The translations under genes and the position numbers were made by a program. Of a stretch of DNA of 64,000 nt, positions 36,472-45,743 are shown in pieces (within the stretch, counting starts at the first letter, position 1; each line of letters opens with the position of its first letter). The stretch covers positions 1 to 64,000 of the forward strand of contig QCQA01000001.1 in NCBI GenBank assembly GCA_003212335.1. The letters are read 5' to 3'. Under the pieces are notes generated by a model. That model searched no databases. It was not told where the DNA came from and was given only the letters and a program-made list of their open reading frames with translations. Source of the stretch: SAR86 cluster bacterium AG-447-A08 (GTDB lineage: Bacteria > Pseudomonadota > Gammaproteobacteria > Magnimaribacterales > Magnimaribacteraceae).

Positions 36472-38557
36472 AATTCTGAAATTTCTAGGTTTTATATTAA
36501 GTCCCTTTGTAATTGTTTTCTTATATGTATTTATATCCTCTTCAGGATTAATAGGTGAATTACCTGAAGATGGTGAAATAGTATATTCTCCAAGACCAAC
36601 AACGGAAAATGTACTTACTGAAAAGCAGATTTTTTTTGGAGATTTGCATGTCCATACAACTTTTTCGCAAGATGCCTTTCTATTTAGTCTTCCTATGCTT
36701 CAAGGTGAAGGTGCACACCCCCCATCGGATGCATGTAACTTTGCTCGCTTTTGCTCTTCATTAGATTTCTTTTCCATAACAGATCACGCTGAAGGTATGA
36801 CCAAACAAATGTGGGAAGACTCTATTGAGTCGATTAGAAATTGTGATTCGATATCTGATAATGACAATAAAGATCTAATTGTTTTTGCAGGTTGGGAATG
36901 GACCCAAATGGGTCTTTCTCCTGAAACACACTATGGACACAAGAATGTGATACTTAGAGATTTAGATAACGTTCCCGATGTACCGATAGGTGCTGGTTTA
37001 ACTGGACTTGATCTACTAATTGAAAATGATCTTACTCCTTTTTTACCATTAGTAGCTGATTTTCCACCTGAAGGAATTGATTTTGATTTTCTTAAATTTA
37101 GAGATGAGAGCTACTCAATACCTTTTTGTGATCAGCAAGATTATATAGAAGGAGAATGCAAACAGAGGGCTGAAACACCAAAGCAACTATTTAGTAAGAT
37201 CGATGAGTTAGGTTTGGACGCCATAGTGATCCCTCATGGGACTACGTGGGGTATACACTCCCCTCCTAATTCTAAGATGAGCTCACAACTTTCTAATGAA
37301 AATCATGACCCAACTAAACAAAGACTAATGGAGGTTTATTCAGGGCACGGGAACTCAGAAATTTACAGAAAATTTCAACATACAGAGGAACTTAGTCCAG
37401 GACAATTTAAGTGTCCTCTTCCAACTGATGGGTTTGAACCTTGTTGCTGGCGAGCAGGAGAAATAGTCAATCAACAATGTATAAAAGAAACTGGAGAAGC
37501 GTGTATAGATAAAGCCAATGAAATAAGAGAAGAATTTGCTAATAATGCTTCTGGCTTATTGAGATTTGGATTGGTAGAAAATGCAACTCAAGAAGACTGG
37601 AAACAGTGCGGACAACTCAAAGACTCTTTTCTCCCGGCTTATACGTATAGACCATCAATGAGTGCGCAGGCAGCTTTAGCATCTCAAGTAAGTTCTGATG
37701 ATGTTTTAAATTCCTTTAAATTGGGTCTCATAGGTTCCACAGACAATCATAAAGCTAGAGCCGGAGCGGGATATAAAGAATTTGCAAGAAAATCTATGGG
37801 AGATTCATGGGGTGCTAAAGACCATCTAACTTGGATTCTTCCTCCTGAAAGAGGAGCTTCCTTCTATTCAACTGGAGGATTGGTGGCTGTGCATGCTAAC
37901 AGACTCGAAAGAAATGAAATTTACGATTCGTTATATGATAGAGAGGTTTATGCTACTTCAGGGGAAAGAATACTTCTCTGGTTCAATTTAATTAAAGACA
38001 ATAAAGAGATTCCTATGGGAAGAGAACTTTCTTCTTCGGAGAATCCTAAGTTTGAGGTTAGAGCACTAGGTTCCTTTAAGCAGCTACCTGGTTGTCCTAA
38101 TTATGTTAATAACACAATGAAAAAAGAAGAAATTGAACGTCTTTGTTTAAATGAATGTTACAACCCCAGTAATGAGAGAAATCTCATAGATAGAATAGAA
38201 GTTATAAAGATCAAACCAACACTTAGCTTAAATGAATTACAAGAAGTGATTCAAGATCCTTGGTTAGTTTTAGATTGCGAGGACAAAGGACAAGGTTGCT
38301 CTGTATCTTTTGAAGATCCAGAGTTCTCTAAAGATAAATCAAACTCAGTTTACTACGTAAGAGCTATTCAAGAAGAGACTTTAGCAGTTGGTGGAGATCC
38401 TTTACGTTGTGAATACAACGATAAAGGAGAATGTATAAAGATAAATCCTTGCTACGCTAGCGGACCAGATTTTGAACCTAGTGATGATTGCCTAGCCCCG
38501 ATAGGAGAAAGGGCTTGGTCTTCTCCTATTTTCTTAAATTATCTAAACCAGAGTTAA
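36464..38557 (+). CDS. DUF3604 family protein, membrane-anchored
   Basis: A 697-residue protein with one N-terminal hydrophobic anchor (FLGFILSPFVIVFLYVFI) and an extracytoplasmic DUF3604 domain. It begins with a PHP-like metal motif FFGDLHVHTTFSQDAF, followed by SITDHAEGM and GSTDNHKARAGAGYK, all of which could bind metals. It contains many Cys residues in the C-terminal half (CPNYV, CLNEC, CEDKGQGC), likely disulfides. The family is abundant in marine bacteria and has no settled function; a phosphoesterase-like hydrolysis is a guess from the fold. It is coupled to the dioxygenase gene. Confidence 0.85.
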   Translation: MLKILKFLGFILSPFVIVFLYVFISSSGLIGELPEDGEIVYSPRPTTENVLTEKQIFFGDLHVHTTFSQDAFLFSLPMLQGEGAHPPSDACNFARFCSSLDFFSITDHAEGMTKQMWEDSIESIRNCDSISDNDNKDLIVFAGWEWTQMGLSPETHYGHKNVILRDLDNVPDVPIGAGLTGLDLLIENDLTPFLPLVADFPPEGIDFDFLKFRDESYSIPFCDQQDYIEGECKQRAETPKQLFSKIDELGLDAIVIPHGTTWGIHSPPNSKMSSQLSNENHDPTKQRLMEVYSGHGNSEIYRKFQHTEELSPGQFKCPLPTDGFEPCCWRAGEIVNQQCIKETGEACIDKANEIREEFANNASGLLRFGLVENATQEDWKQCGQLKDSFLPAYTYRPSMSAQAALASQVSSDDVLNSFKLGLIGSTDNHKARAGAGYKEFARKSMGDSWGAKDHLTWILPPERGASFYSTGGLVAVHANRLERNEIYDSLYDREVYATSGERILLWFNLIKDNKEIPMGRELSSSENPKFEVRALGSFKQLPGCPNYVNNTMKKEEIERLCLNECYNPSNERNLIDRIEVIKIKPTLSLNELQEVIQDPWLVLDCEDKGQGCSVSFEDPEFSKDKSNSVYYVRAIQEETLAVGGDPLRCEYNDKGECIKINPCYASGPDFEPSDDCLAPIGERAWSSPIFLNYLNQS

Positions 38558-38592
38558 AGGTGATAAGATAGGCTTTCAAAAGGTATTAATAG

Positions 38593-39606
38593 ATGGATTT
38601 TAGCGGAAATCATATCCTTTCTATAGATCAATTTGATCGTTCAGATATAGAAAAATTATTCGCCGTTGCAGACAAACTTGAACCATTTGCCTCTAAAGAA
38701 AAAATAACCAGAGTTCTTGAAGGTGCGATACTGGGCAATATGTTTTTTGAACCCAGTACCAGAACACGAATAAGTTTTGGTGCGTCATTTAACTTGCTGG
38801 GAGGTAATGTAAGAGAAATTACTGAGGTAGGTAGCTCCTCTCTCGCAAAAGGTGAATCTTTAGCAGATACAGCGCAAGTTTTGAGTGGGTATAGTGACAT
38901 AATAGTCCTGAGACACCCTGAAAATGGTTCTGTTCAAAAATTTGCAGATGCAAGTAGGGTTCCAGTAATTAATGCTGGAGATGGATCAAATGAACATCCA
39001 TCTCAAGCTCTTTTAGATCTTTATACAATCGAAAAAGAATTATCTCTAAATAACAAAAACCTAGATAACTTAAGAATAGCCTTAGTTGGTGATCTAAAAT
39101 ACGGAAGAGCAGTTCATTCATTGTGTAAAATTCTTTCAAAATTTTCTAACGTAAATATGAATCTAGTTTCTCCAGGAGAGCTTAGACTCCCAGAAGATTT
39201 ACTAAATCAATTAAATGAAGCAGGAGTTAGTGTTATTCAAACTGAAAATTTGGAAGAAGGTATTTCGGAAGTTGATATTATTTATGTAACCCGAGTCCAA
39301 GAAGAAAGATTTAAGAATAAAGAAGATGCCAATAAATATCGTGGTTTGCTGAGTCTTAATCAATCAATTTACACTGCCAATTGCGAACCAAATACTGTGA
39401 TAATGCACCCTCTTCCTCGAGATTCAAGAAGCGATGCCAATGAATTAGATAGAGATTTATACGAAAATCCAAATCTAGCAATATTTAGACAAGCAGATAA
39501 TGGTGTAGTTATAAGAATGGCAATTTTTGCCCTGGTTCTTGGGGTAGAGAATAAAATTGCTGAAACGGCTAAATCTGTTAATTGGAAAGTTGGAATTTCA
39601 AATTAA
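38593..39606 (+). CDS. pyrB: Aspartate carbamoyltransferase catalytic subunit
   Basis: PyrB makes carbamoyl aspartate in pyrimidine synthesis. The 337 residues contain the carbamoyl-phosphate site FEPSTRTRISFGASF, the Lys loop SSSLAKGESLADT, DGSNEHPSQALLDLYTI and HPLPRDSRS. No pyrI or pyrC lies beside it. The gene ends 4 bp inside the convergent PLP enzyme gene. No attenuator-like hairpin was noticed in the short 35-bp leader region. Confidence 0.95.
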   Translation: MDFSGNHILSIDQFDRSDIEKLFAVADKLEPFASKEKITRVLEGAILGNMFFEPSTRTRISFGASFNLLGGNVREITEVGSSSLAKGESLADTAQVLSGYSDIIVLRHPENGSVQKFADASRVPVINAGDGSNEHPSQALLDLYTIEKELSLNNKNLDNLRIALVGDLKYGRAVHSLCKILSKFSNVNMNLVSPGELRLPEDLLNQLNEAGVSVIQTENLEEGISEVDIIYVTRVQEERFKNKEDANKYRGLLSLNQSIYTANCEPNTVIMHPLPRDSRSDANELDRDLYENPNLAIFRQADNGVVIRMAIFALVLGVENKIAETAKSVNWKVGISN

Positions 39607-40769
39607 CTTAAAGAGTTTTCAATATCTTCTACTAAATCATCAAGAGACTCAATTCCTACAGACAATCTTACCAATCCGTCGCTGATTCCTATTTCTTCTC
39701 TGACCTCTCTAGGTATTGAAGCGTGTGTCATGATCGCAGGATGTTCAATAAGACTTTCAACCCCACCCAGGCTTTCCGCCAAAGAAAAGATTTTTGTTTT
39801 TTCTAAGAAACTTGTAGCGCTATCTAAACCCCCCTTCAAAACAACCGAGATCATACCTCCAAAACCTTTCATTTGTTTTTTAGCTATATCGTGCTGCGGA
39901 TGGCTTTCTAAACCAGGATAGATAACTTTTTCAATAGCCTGGTGAGATTCTAACAAGTTAGCAATCTCTTGGGCATTAGTGCAATGCCTTTCCATTCTTA
40001 CTGATAGCGTTTTTAAACTTCTTAGCAGTAAAAAAGAATCAAATGGATTCATAATAGAACCCACTGCATTTTGTAGATAAAGTATTTCATTTGCTAAATC
40101 TTCTTTTTCATTTGAGCAAACCACTACTCCTCCAATAAGATCAGAATGTCCGTTGAGATATTTTGTGGCTGAGTGAACAACAATATCAAAACCAAAATCT
40201 AGAGGATTCTGTATATATGGTGAACAAAAAGTATTATCGCAAACAGCTATAAGATTATGTTTCTTAGCAAATTGAGAAATGGCACTTAGATCAGCAATTT
40301 TGAGTAGTGGGTTGGTAGGAGTTTCAATCCATATCATTTTCGTGTTCTTATTGATTGATGTTTCCAGCGTATTCAGATCACTTAAATCACAAAAAGTAAA
40401 TCCAAGACCTGCAGATCGTTTTCTTACATTTTCAAAAAGTCTGTAAGTACCACCATATAAGTCATCCATGGCAATTACATGATCGCCAGAGTCTAATAAC
40501 TCCAATACTGTTGCGCTGGCAGACATACCTGAGGCAAAAGCAAAACCGTAATTACTGCCCTCTAAATCTGCTATGCAAGACTCAAGAGCTTTTCTAGTAG
40601 GATTTACACTTCGTGAATAGTCATACCCCTTATGTACTCCAGGACTTTCTTGAACATATGTTGAGCTTGTATATATAGGAGTCATAATTGCTCCAGTCGT
40701 TGGGTCAGGCTCCTGACCTGCATGTATGGCTCTAGTTTCAAAACCTTGCTTATTTCTTTTTCTAGACAT
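39603..40769 (-). CDS. Cystathionine gamma-lyase/gamma-synthase (PLP-dependent)
   Basis: A Cys/Met-metabolism PLP enzyme of 388 residues: GFETRAIHAGQEPDPTTGA, SRSVNPTRKALESCIADLEG, AFASGMSASATVLELL, the PLP-Lys in VVHSATKYLNGHSDLIGG, and GGVESLIEHPAIMTHASIP. It is encoded 4 bp after a cystathionine beta-synthase with CBS domains, so the pair most likely runs reverse transsulfuration (homocysteine to cysteine), making gamma-lyase the better call. Gamma-synthase activity cannot be excluded from the sequence. Confidence 0.9.
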   Translation of the reverse strand: MSRKRNKQGFETRAIHAGQEPDPTTGAIMTPIYTSSTYVQESPGVHKGYDYSRSVNPTRKALESCIADLEGSNYGFAFASGMSASATVLELLDSGDHVIAMDDLYGGTYRLFENVRKRSAGLGFTFCDLSDLNTLETSINKNTKMIWIETPTNPLLKIADLSAISQFAKKHNLIAVCDNTFCSPYIQNPLDFGFDIVVHSATKYLNGHSDLIGGVVVCSNEKEDLANEILYLQNAVGSIMNPFDSFLLLRSLKTLSVRMERHCTNAQEIANLLESHQAIEKVIYPGLESHPQHDIAKKQMKGFGGMISVVLKGGLDSATSFLEKTKIFSLAESLGGVESLIEHPAIMTHASIPREVREEIGISDGLVRLSVGIESLDDLVEDIENSLS

Positions 40770-40773
40770 GGGA

Positions 40774-42156
40774 TTAGTTTAATTTATTTCTATAGTAGTT
40801 AATTAAATCAACCTTAGTTACAAAGCCAATGAAAGTATCACCGTCATAGATTATTGCTACTTTTCCTTCAGATAATATTGAAAGTAATTCATCTTCCGAT
40901 GCATCAAACTGCAGAGTATCTAATTCAGATATCATATGCTCAGAAACATTACTCGAAAAGGCTGCGGGATCTTTGCTTACGGTAAATAGCAAGTCCTCTT
41001 CATCTAATACACCTTTTAATTGTCCTTCATCCAAAACGGGTATTTGAGAAATATCTGAGGATCTCATACGGTTATAAGCAACTAATAAAGAATCATTAGG
41101 TGAGACAATTATCATTTCTCCTTTATCGGCTCTTCTATTAATTAAATCTCTTATATCTCCATACTTTTCTAGATCAAGAAGATTATTATCATGGAGCCAA
41201 GATCTGTTATATGCTTTAGATAAGTATTTATTTCCGGTATCACAAATAAAAGTAACAACATTTTTGTGTTCCTTTTGTTTCCTACACCACTTTGCAGCGG
41301 CTGCCACTAAAGTCCCTGTTGAAGAACCTCCTAAAATTCCTTCTTCTTTAAGCAAAGTTTGTAAGACTTCAAAAGCTTCTTTATCAGAAACTGTTTCTGC
41401 ATCATCCATTAAAGATAGATCAAAATTATTTGGAATAAAATCTTCCCCAACTCCCTCTACAAGCCAACTGCCCCCATCATATGTGTAATCACCTTTGAGT
41501 ATAGCGTCAGCAATAATTGAACCTTCAGGATCTGCTGCAACCATGCTGATAGATGAATCTTGAGCTTTAAAGAATTCTGCCAACCCAGTTAATGTTCCTC
41601 CGGAACCTACTCCAGCAACAACCGCATCTACATTACCATTCATTTGTTTCCATATTTCTGGCGCAGTAGTTGTTCTATGAGCTAAAGGATTTGCAGGATT
41701 GGAGAATTGATTAGCTAAAAAAGCTCCGGGAGTTTCTCTTAGAATCTTCCTTGCTAAATCTTGATAATATTCTGGATGTCCTTCAGGAACATCCGATCTA
41801 GTTAAAACTATTTCTGCACCCAATCCTTCTAAATGAAGGATTTTTTCTCTACTCATCTTATCGGGTATAACAAGAATAATTTTGTAACCTTTGAGCGCTG
41901 CAACCAAAGCCAAACCTATACCAGTATTACCCGCAGTAGCCTCGATAATCGTTCCTCCTGGTTTTAGTTTCCCTGACTTTTCTGCTTCTTCAATAATAGA
42001 GAGTCCAATTCTATCTTTGATAGAACCGCCAGGGTTATTAGATTCAAGCTTTACATATAAGTCGCACGGCCCTGTATCGAGAGATTTGAGTTTAAGTATC
42101 GGGGTATCCCCTACTAGATCTAGTAGGGATTCAGTAATGTCCATATCTGTACTCAT
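40774..42156 (-). CDS. Cystathionine beta-synthase with CBS-domain pair
   Basis: A 460-residue PLP enzyme of the fold-type II family: the PLP-binding Lys in SNNPGGSIKDRIGLSII, the loop TAGNTGIGLALVA, and GVGSGGTLTGLAEF. The C-terminal ~120 residues are two CBS motifs (IIVSPNDSLLVAYNRMRSS, ISQIPVLDEGQLKGVLDEED), probably regulatory by adenosyl ligands. It joins serine and homocysteine to cystathionine, and the adjacent gene continues the path to cysteine. I start at ATG 42156; a TTG at 42165 adds three residues. Confidence 0.9.
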   Translation of the reverse strand: MSTDMDITESLLDLVGDTPILKLKSLDTGPCDLYVKLESNNPGGSIKDRIGLSIIEEAEKSGKLKPGGTIIEATAGNTGIGLALVAALKGYKIILVIPDKMSREKILHLEGLGAEIVLTRSDVPEGHPEYYQDLARKILRETPGAFLANQFSNPANPLAHRTTTAPEIWKQMNGNVDAVVAGVGSGGTLTGLAEFFKAQDSSISMVAADPEGSIIADAILKGDYTYDGGSWLVEGVGEDFIPNNFDLSLMDDAETVSDKEAFEVLQTLLKEEGILGGSSTGTLVAAAAKWCRKQKEHKNVVTFICDTGNKYLSKAYNRSWLHDNNLLDLEKYGDIRDLINRRADKGEMIIVSPNDSLLVAYNRMRSSDISQIPVLDEGQLKGVLDEEDLLFTVSKDPAAFSSNVSEHMISELDTLQFDASEDELLSILSEGKVAIIYDGDTFIGFVTKVDLINYYRNKLN

Positions 42157-42215
42157 AATGTACAATTTTTACATTAATTCTTACAAAATGATATGGAACA
42201 TTACTGAGGAAAACA

Positions 42216-43061
42216 ATGGAAGATAAGAATGTAAAGCAAAAGGAATTTTGGTCAGGTGCTGGAGGCGATGTATGGGTAAATAAACAAAAGGAAATGGATA
42301 TTATGCTCAATCCCCTGGGACAGAGGGCAATCGATAAATTGGATTTATCTAACGGTAAGAGAATACTAGATATCGGATGTGGTTGTGGTGCTACAACTTT
42401 AGAAATTGCAAAAATGATTCCTGAAGGAAAAATAATTGGTGTGGATATTTCAGAGCCTATGCTAAACCAAGCTCGCAAAGATGCACTGGAGATGTCTCTA
42501 TCGAATACTGAATTCGTTGTTCAGGATGTACAGACGGACGAAATTTCCAAAGATGCCTTCGATATAGCTTTTTCTAGATTTGGGGTTATGTTTTTTGAAG
42601 ATTCTTACGAAGCATTTAAAAATATAAATAATGCTCTAAAAGTTGGTGGCCAACTTAGTTTTGTTTGCTGGCAAGAACCTTTATTGAATCCTTGGCAAAG
42701 TTTATCTATTCAAGTAATTAAGCAGTTTATAGATTTACCTGCACCGCCACCTAAGAGTCCTGGTCCATTCGCATTTGAAGATAAAAGCTATGTTGAAGAT
42801 ATTTTAGATCGTTCAAATTTTAAAGAAATTAACATAGATGATAATCAAGAAGAGATAATAATGTTTTCAGGTAAAAGTCTAAAAGAAGCTTCTGAGGATT
42901 ATTTAACAATCAATCCTGTTGTTACTGAAATGTTAAAAAATTCTCCTAAGGAATTAAAAGAAGAAATCTTAGAAGCTTTGATAATAAAATTTTCTGATTT
43001 TCATGAAGATCATGGTCTTGTCTTTCCAAGTGCGACTTGGATAGTCACAGCAAAGAAGTAA
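42216..43061 (+). CDS. Class I SAM-dependent methyltransferase
   Basis: A 281-residue methyltransferase with motif I RILDIGCGCGATTLEIA, the acidic ribose-binding end of strand 2 in IIGVDISEPM, and the later FDIAFSRFGVMFFEDSYEAF, as in UbiE-like small-molecule methyltransferases. The substrate is not predictable. GAGGAAA lies just before the ATG. It is divergent from the transsulfuration genes and is not obviously linked to neighbours. Confidence 0.88.
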   Translation: MEDKNVKQKEFWSGAGGDVWVNKQKEMDIMLNPLGQRAIDKLDLSNGKRILDIGCGCGATTLEIAKMIPEGKIIGVDISEPMLNQARKDALEMSLSNTEFVVQDVQTDEISKDAFDIAFSRFGVMFFEDSYEAFKNINNALKVGGQLSFVCWQEPLLNPWQSLSIQVIKQFIDLPAPPPKSPGPFAFEDKSYVEDILDRSNFKEINIDDNQEEIIMFSGKSLKEASEDYLTINPVVTEMLKNSPKELKEEILEALIIKFSDFHEDHGLVFPSATWIVTAKK

Positions 43062-43164
43062 GTGTACGTAATTGAAGCGTAGTAGCTAGAAATGCACTTT
43101 CTTAGACCTTTAGCCCATAATTTAGCCCTAAAACCATTGGCATAAGGATTGCATAAATTCTTGC

Positions 43165-43287
43165 ATGAACAATAAAAAAACACTAAAACTAAAGACCTTA
43201 GGGAAGATTGGAAGAGAAATTGGCTACTTTGTACCTGTTTTTGCAGGAGTATACATTGTGGTAAATTTCATGACATGGGCCTCTTGA
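43165..43287 (+). CDS. Possible very small membrane protein
   Basis: A 40-residue frame, basic at the start (NNKKTLKLKTLGKIGREIG) and then one hydrophobic segment (YFVPVFAGVYIVVNFMTW), as in a single-pass membrane peptide. Its TGA overlaps the next tiny frame's ATG by one base (TGATG), which suggests coupling. There is no clear ribosome binding site. The pair occupies a 361-bp gap otherwise without genes. Confidence 0.4.
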   Translation: MNNKKTLKLKTLGKIGREIGYFVPVFAGVYIVVNFMTWAS

Positions 43288-43421
43288 TGTCTGCAGAAAT
43301 TAAAGAAAAAGAAGTTAAGAGAAAATGGGGGATGGAAATGAGTGATTCCCTAAAAACCACTCTTACCATCAGAATCCTTCTCTGCTATGTGGTATTTGAT
43401 ACAGTAGCTGATTTCTTATGA
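43287..43421 (+). CDS. Possible very small membrane protein, coupled to the previous one
   Basis: A 44-residue frame with charged N-terminus (EIKEKEVKRKWGMEM) and one hydrophobic segment near the C-terminus (LTIRILLCYVVFDTVADFL). It begins in the stop codon of the preceding 40-residue frame and ends 1 bp before the convergent glyoxalase-like gene. Function unknown; reality is supported by the tight stop/start overlap and matched topology. Confidence 0.4.
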   Translation: MSAEIKEKEVKRKWGMEMSDSLKTTLTIRILLCYVVFDTVADFL

Positions 43422-43422
43422 G

Positions 43423-43803
43423 TTATCCAAATTTACAGAAGGTAAGTTTATTCCCATCTGGATCTCGTACATAACAGCCATAAAAAGTAGGAACCCTTTG
43501 TCCGGGCTCGCCTTCATCCTTTGCACCAAGTTCGATAGCTTTTTTGTAAAGTGCGTCTACATCTTCAGTCGTTTCTAAAGTAATACCAACCATACTGCCA
43601 TTTCCAACAGTAGCTTCCTCTCCATCATATGGTACAAAAACTGCGAAATTCGTATCATCACCTGGAATTGTCCAAAAGAAACTTCTGTCATTCGGTCCAA
43701 AACTTGTAACTCCTAGGTCTTCAAATAATGCATCGTAGAACTTTTTTGCCCTTGCCAGGTCATTTGTTCCAACTGTTACATATTTGGCTATTTTTCCTTT
43801 CAT
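43423..43803 (-). CDS. VOC-family (glyoxalase/dioxygenase-like) protein
   Basis: A 126-residue single-domain protein of the vicinal oxygen chelate superfamily: YVTVGTNDLARAKKFYDALFEDLG at the start, FAVFVPYDG, and the C-terminal FYGCYVRDPDGNKLTFCK. Metal ligands of the typical glyoxalase pattern are only partly present, as is usual in the uncharacterised group. It overlaps the stop of the upstream MsrAB gene by 4 bp, so it is cotranscribed with it. Confidence 0.85.
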   Translation of the reverse strand: MKGKIAKYVTVGTNDLARAKKFYDALFEDLGVTSFGPNDRSFFWTIPGDDTNFAVFVPYDGEEATVGNGSMVGITLETTEDVDALYKKAIELGAKDEGEPGQRVPTFYGCYVRDPDGNKLTFCKFG

Positions 43804-45077
43804 ACTTTCTCCTTATTACTTTTATTGAATTCTTTTCTAGTCTTAAAATTCAAGACTGTAGCATTAATACAGTATCTTGGTAATCCATTTGGACCGTCGG
43901 GAAAGACATGACCTAAATGAATATCAGATGAAACAGACCTAATTTCTATCCTTTTCATACCGTAGCTATTATCTGCCCTTCTGTAGACTGAGCCCTCGAC
44001 CGGACGAGTGAATGACAACCAGCCTGTTCCAGAATTAAATCTGTCTCTCGTATCAAATAAAGGTGCCCCACTTAATTTATCTACAAACACCCCGTCAGGA
44101 GTATCCTTAAATATTTCATATTCTTTGCAAAACCTGGCATCAGTTCCATCATTAAAAGCTACTCTATAAGCCTCAGAGTTCCCTAATTGAAAAGAACCTA
44201 AAGCTTTATAAAAGTCTTTTTGATTGAGATATCCCTGATATCCAAAAACCTCCTTACCATCTTGAATAAACAAAATTGTTGGGGTTGCCCAAGTAGGAGT
44301 CACTAAATTTATACCTTCTAGTTCAGAGGCTTTTCTATAATGCAGAGGAATGTTACCAGCATATTCGTTAAGTACATCTTCTCTTAACTTATCACAATAA
44401 GGGCAATATCCGCTTGGTTCTATCACGACTATGTTTTTGCCAACTTTAAGTTTAGAGTTGTCATTCTTAGGTTCGGCAATGTTTCTAACAAATCTAACTC
44501 CCGTAGAGTGATCGGGGCAATACCCGTTGGGATTCTTTTTTATATAATCTTGATGATAATTTTCTGCCTTAAAAAATTTTTTTAAAGGCTTTACTGCGGT
44601 TCTAATCTGACCATATCCCTCTTCATTTAATAGAATTTGATATTCTGAAATTAATTCAAGTATTTTTTGTTTTTGAGAGTTATTAGAAAATAGGACAATT
44701 GATCTATATTGCGTTCCTATATCATTTCCTTGCCTATTAAATTGTGTAGGATCATGCGACTCAAGATAATGAATCATTAAGTCCTCTATAGATATTAGAT
44801 TTCTATTGAAGGTCACTTCAACTACTTCGGCATGATTATTGGGGTTAAATTTATTTGTAAACTTAGTTATCTCTCTATAGTTTGGCCTGACACCTTCGCC
44901 ATCAGCGTAGCCTGACACTGCATCTATAACCCCTTCCAAAGCTTCATACCCTTTCTCTGCACCCCAAAAACAACCCGAGCCTAATACAATTTTTTCTATA
45001 TGATTTGTAGATTGATCATTATCGGCATATACAAAAATACCGAGACAAGCGATGAAGGAAAGTAAAATTCTTTTCAT
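43800..45077 (-). CDS. Exported MsrA-thioredoxin-MsrB three-domain methionine sulfoxide reductase
   Basis: A 425-residue periplasmic repair enzyme with a signal peptide (ILLSFIACLGIFVYA). Domain order: MsrA (~25-195) with catalytic Cys36 in GSGCFWGAEKGYEA and NHAEVVEV; a thioredoxin-like domain (~205-300) with redox pair Cys225/Cys228 in GYCPYCDK and cis-Pro TWATPTILF; and MsrB (~305-415) with catalytic Cys403 in LPRYCINA and NSGTGWLSF. The MsrB zinc CXXC pairs are absent, so it is the zinc-free form. Neisserial PilB has the thioredoxin domain first; here it is in the middle. The inner domain probably reduces both Msr domains. Confidence 0.92.
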   Translation of the reverse strand: MKRILLSFIACLGIFVYADNDQSTNHIEKIVLGSGCFWGAEKGYEALEGVIDAVSGYADGEGVRPNYREITKFTNKFNPNNHAEVVEVTFNRNLISIEDLMIHYLESHDPTQFNRQGNDIGTQYRSIVLFSNNSQKQKILELISEYQILLNEEGYGQIRTAVKPLKKFFKAENYHQDYIKKNPNGYCPDHSTGVRFVRNIAEPKNDNSKLKVGKNIVVIEPSGYCPYCDKLREDVLNEYAGNIPLHYRKASELEGINLVTPTWATPTILFIQDGKEVFGYQGYLNQKDFYKALGSFQLGNSEAYRVAFNDGTDARFCKEYEIFKDTPDGVFVDKLSGAPLFDTRDRFNSGTGWLSFTRPVEGSVYRRADNSYGMKRIEIRSVSSDIHLGHVFPDGPNGLPRYCINATVLNFKTRKEFNKSNKEKV

Positions 45078-45083
45078 AGATAT

Positions 45084-45494
45084 TTAAAAACCCCAGTTAT
45101 TGCTGGCTAACCAATTCAACGAAATAATAAGACCCCAGATTGATTGGACACTCAAGATAAGTATGGATACGCCTGTACCGATGCCCCTAAAAATACTTTT
45201 TGCTTCGGGTCTAGTTATGCCATATGCATGAGCAATCCTTGCTATAAGAAACAAGTCACCAAGAATTATTATGGCAGTATTTGAGATTTGACCTACTGTT
45301 TCTAATAAGAATGAAAGGATTAAAAAGAAAAGGGCATTTTCGAGTAGATTTCCATGAGCTCTAGTTATTTGAAGCATACCAAAATCATCACCTAAACCTA
45401 GATTTGTTTCTGTTTTGAATCTTTGTCTGCCTGTTAAAAAAGATAATACCAAGGCTAAAATCGTCAGCGAACAAGCGTAAAAAAGAGTAATCAT
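45084..45494 (-). CDS. MAPEG-family membrane protein
   Basis: A 136-residue protein with four hydrophobic helices typical of MAPEG proteins (eicosanoid and glutathione metabolism relatives): a first helix FYACSLTILALVLSFL, then RFKTETNLGLGDDFGMLQITRAHGNLLENALFF, where the R-(x)-HGN-x-x-EN motif is the glutathione-binding hallmark, and ARIAHAYGITRPEA. The physiological role in bacteria is unknown. It lies 6 bp upstream of the Msr fusion gene, so the two share an operon related to oxidative damage. Confidence 0.85.
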   Translation of the reverse strand: MITLFYACSLTILALVLSFLTGRQRFKTETNLGLGDDFGMLQITRAHGNLLENALFFLILSFLLETVGQISNTAIIILGDLFLIARIAHAYGITRPEAKSIFRGIGTGVSILILSVQSIWGLIISLNWLASNNWGF

Positions 45495-45560
45495 AATAAT
45501 TCCTATAATTGCATCGTATAAACGTGTATTGTAATAAAGATAACTAAATTACGACAGAGA

Positions 45561-45737
45561 ATGAAACTTATAACGACACTTCCTTTACTCATACTTATCT
45601 CTGGTTGTGCAGTTGCAGGATTAGCAAAAACAGCTGTCACAACAACAGTAAAAGTTGCTGAAGTGCCTTTTAAGGTAATTGGTAGTATTGTAGATGGTGA
45701 AGAAGATAAAGAAGATAGTGATAGTGACGACGAGTAA
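45561..45737 (+). CDS. Small lipoprotein (NF038104-like)
   Basis: A 58-residue lipoprotein. The signal LITTLPLLILISGC ends in a good lipobox (Cys16); then AVAGLAKTAVTTTVKVAEVPFKVIG and an acidic tail (GEEDKEDSDSDDE). Small lipoproteins with this AxTxxTTVKV segment form a conserved uncharacterised gammaproteobacterial family, as I recall it. It begins 66 bp from the divergent MAPEG gene and ends 6 bp from the convergent GTPase gene. Confidence 0.75.
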   Translation: MKLITTLPLLILISGCAVAGLAKTAVTTTVKVAEVPFKVIGSIVDGEEDKEDSDSDDE

Positions 45738-45743
45738 GTTTAC

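Noticed and set aside
42131-42478. A 115-residue minus-strand frame
   Set aside because: It overlaps the methyltransferase gene at 42216, which has a clear ribosome binding site and SAM motifs; the reverse frame is a shadow.
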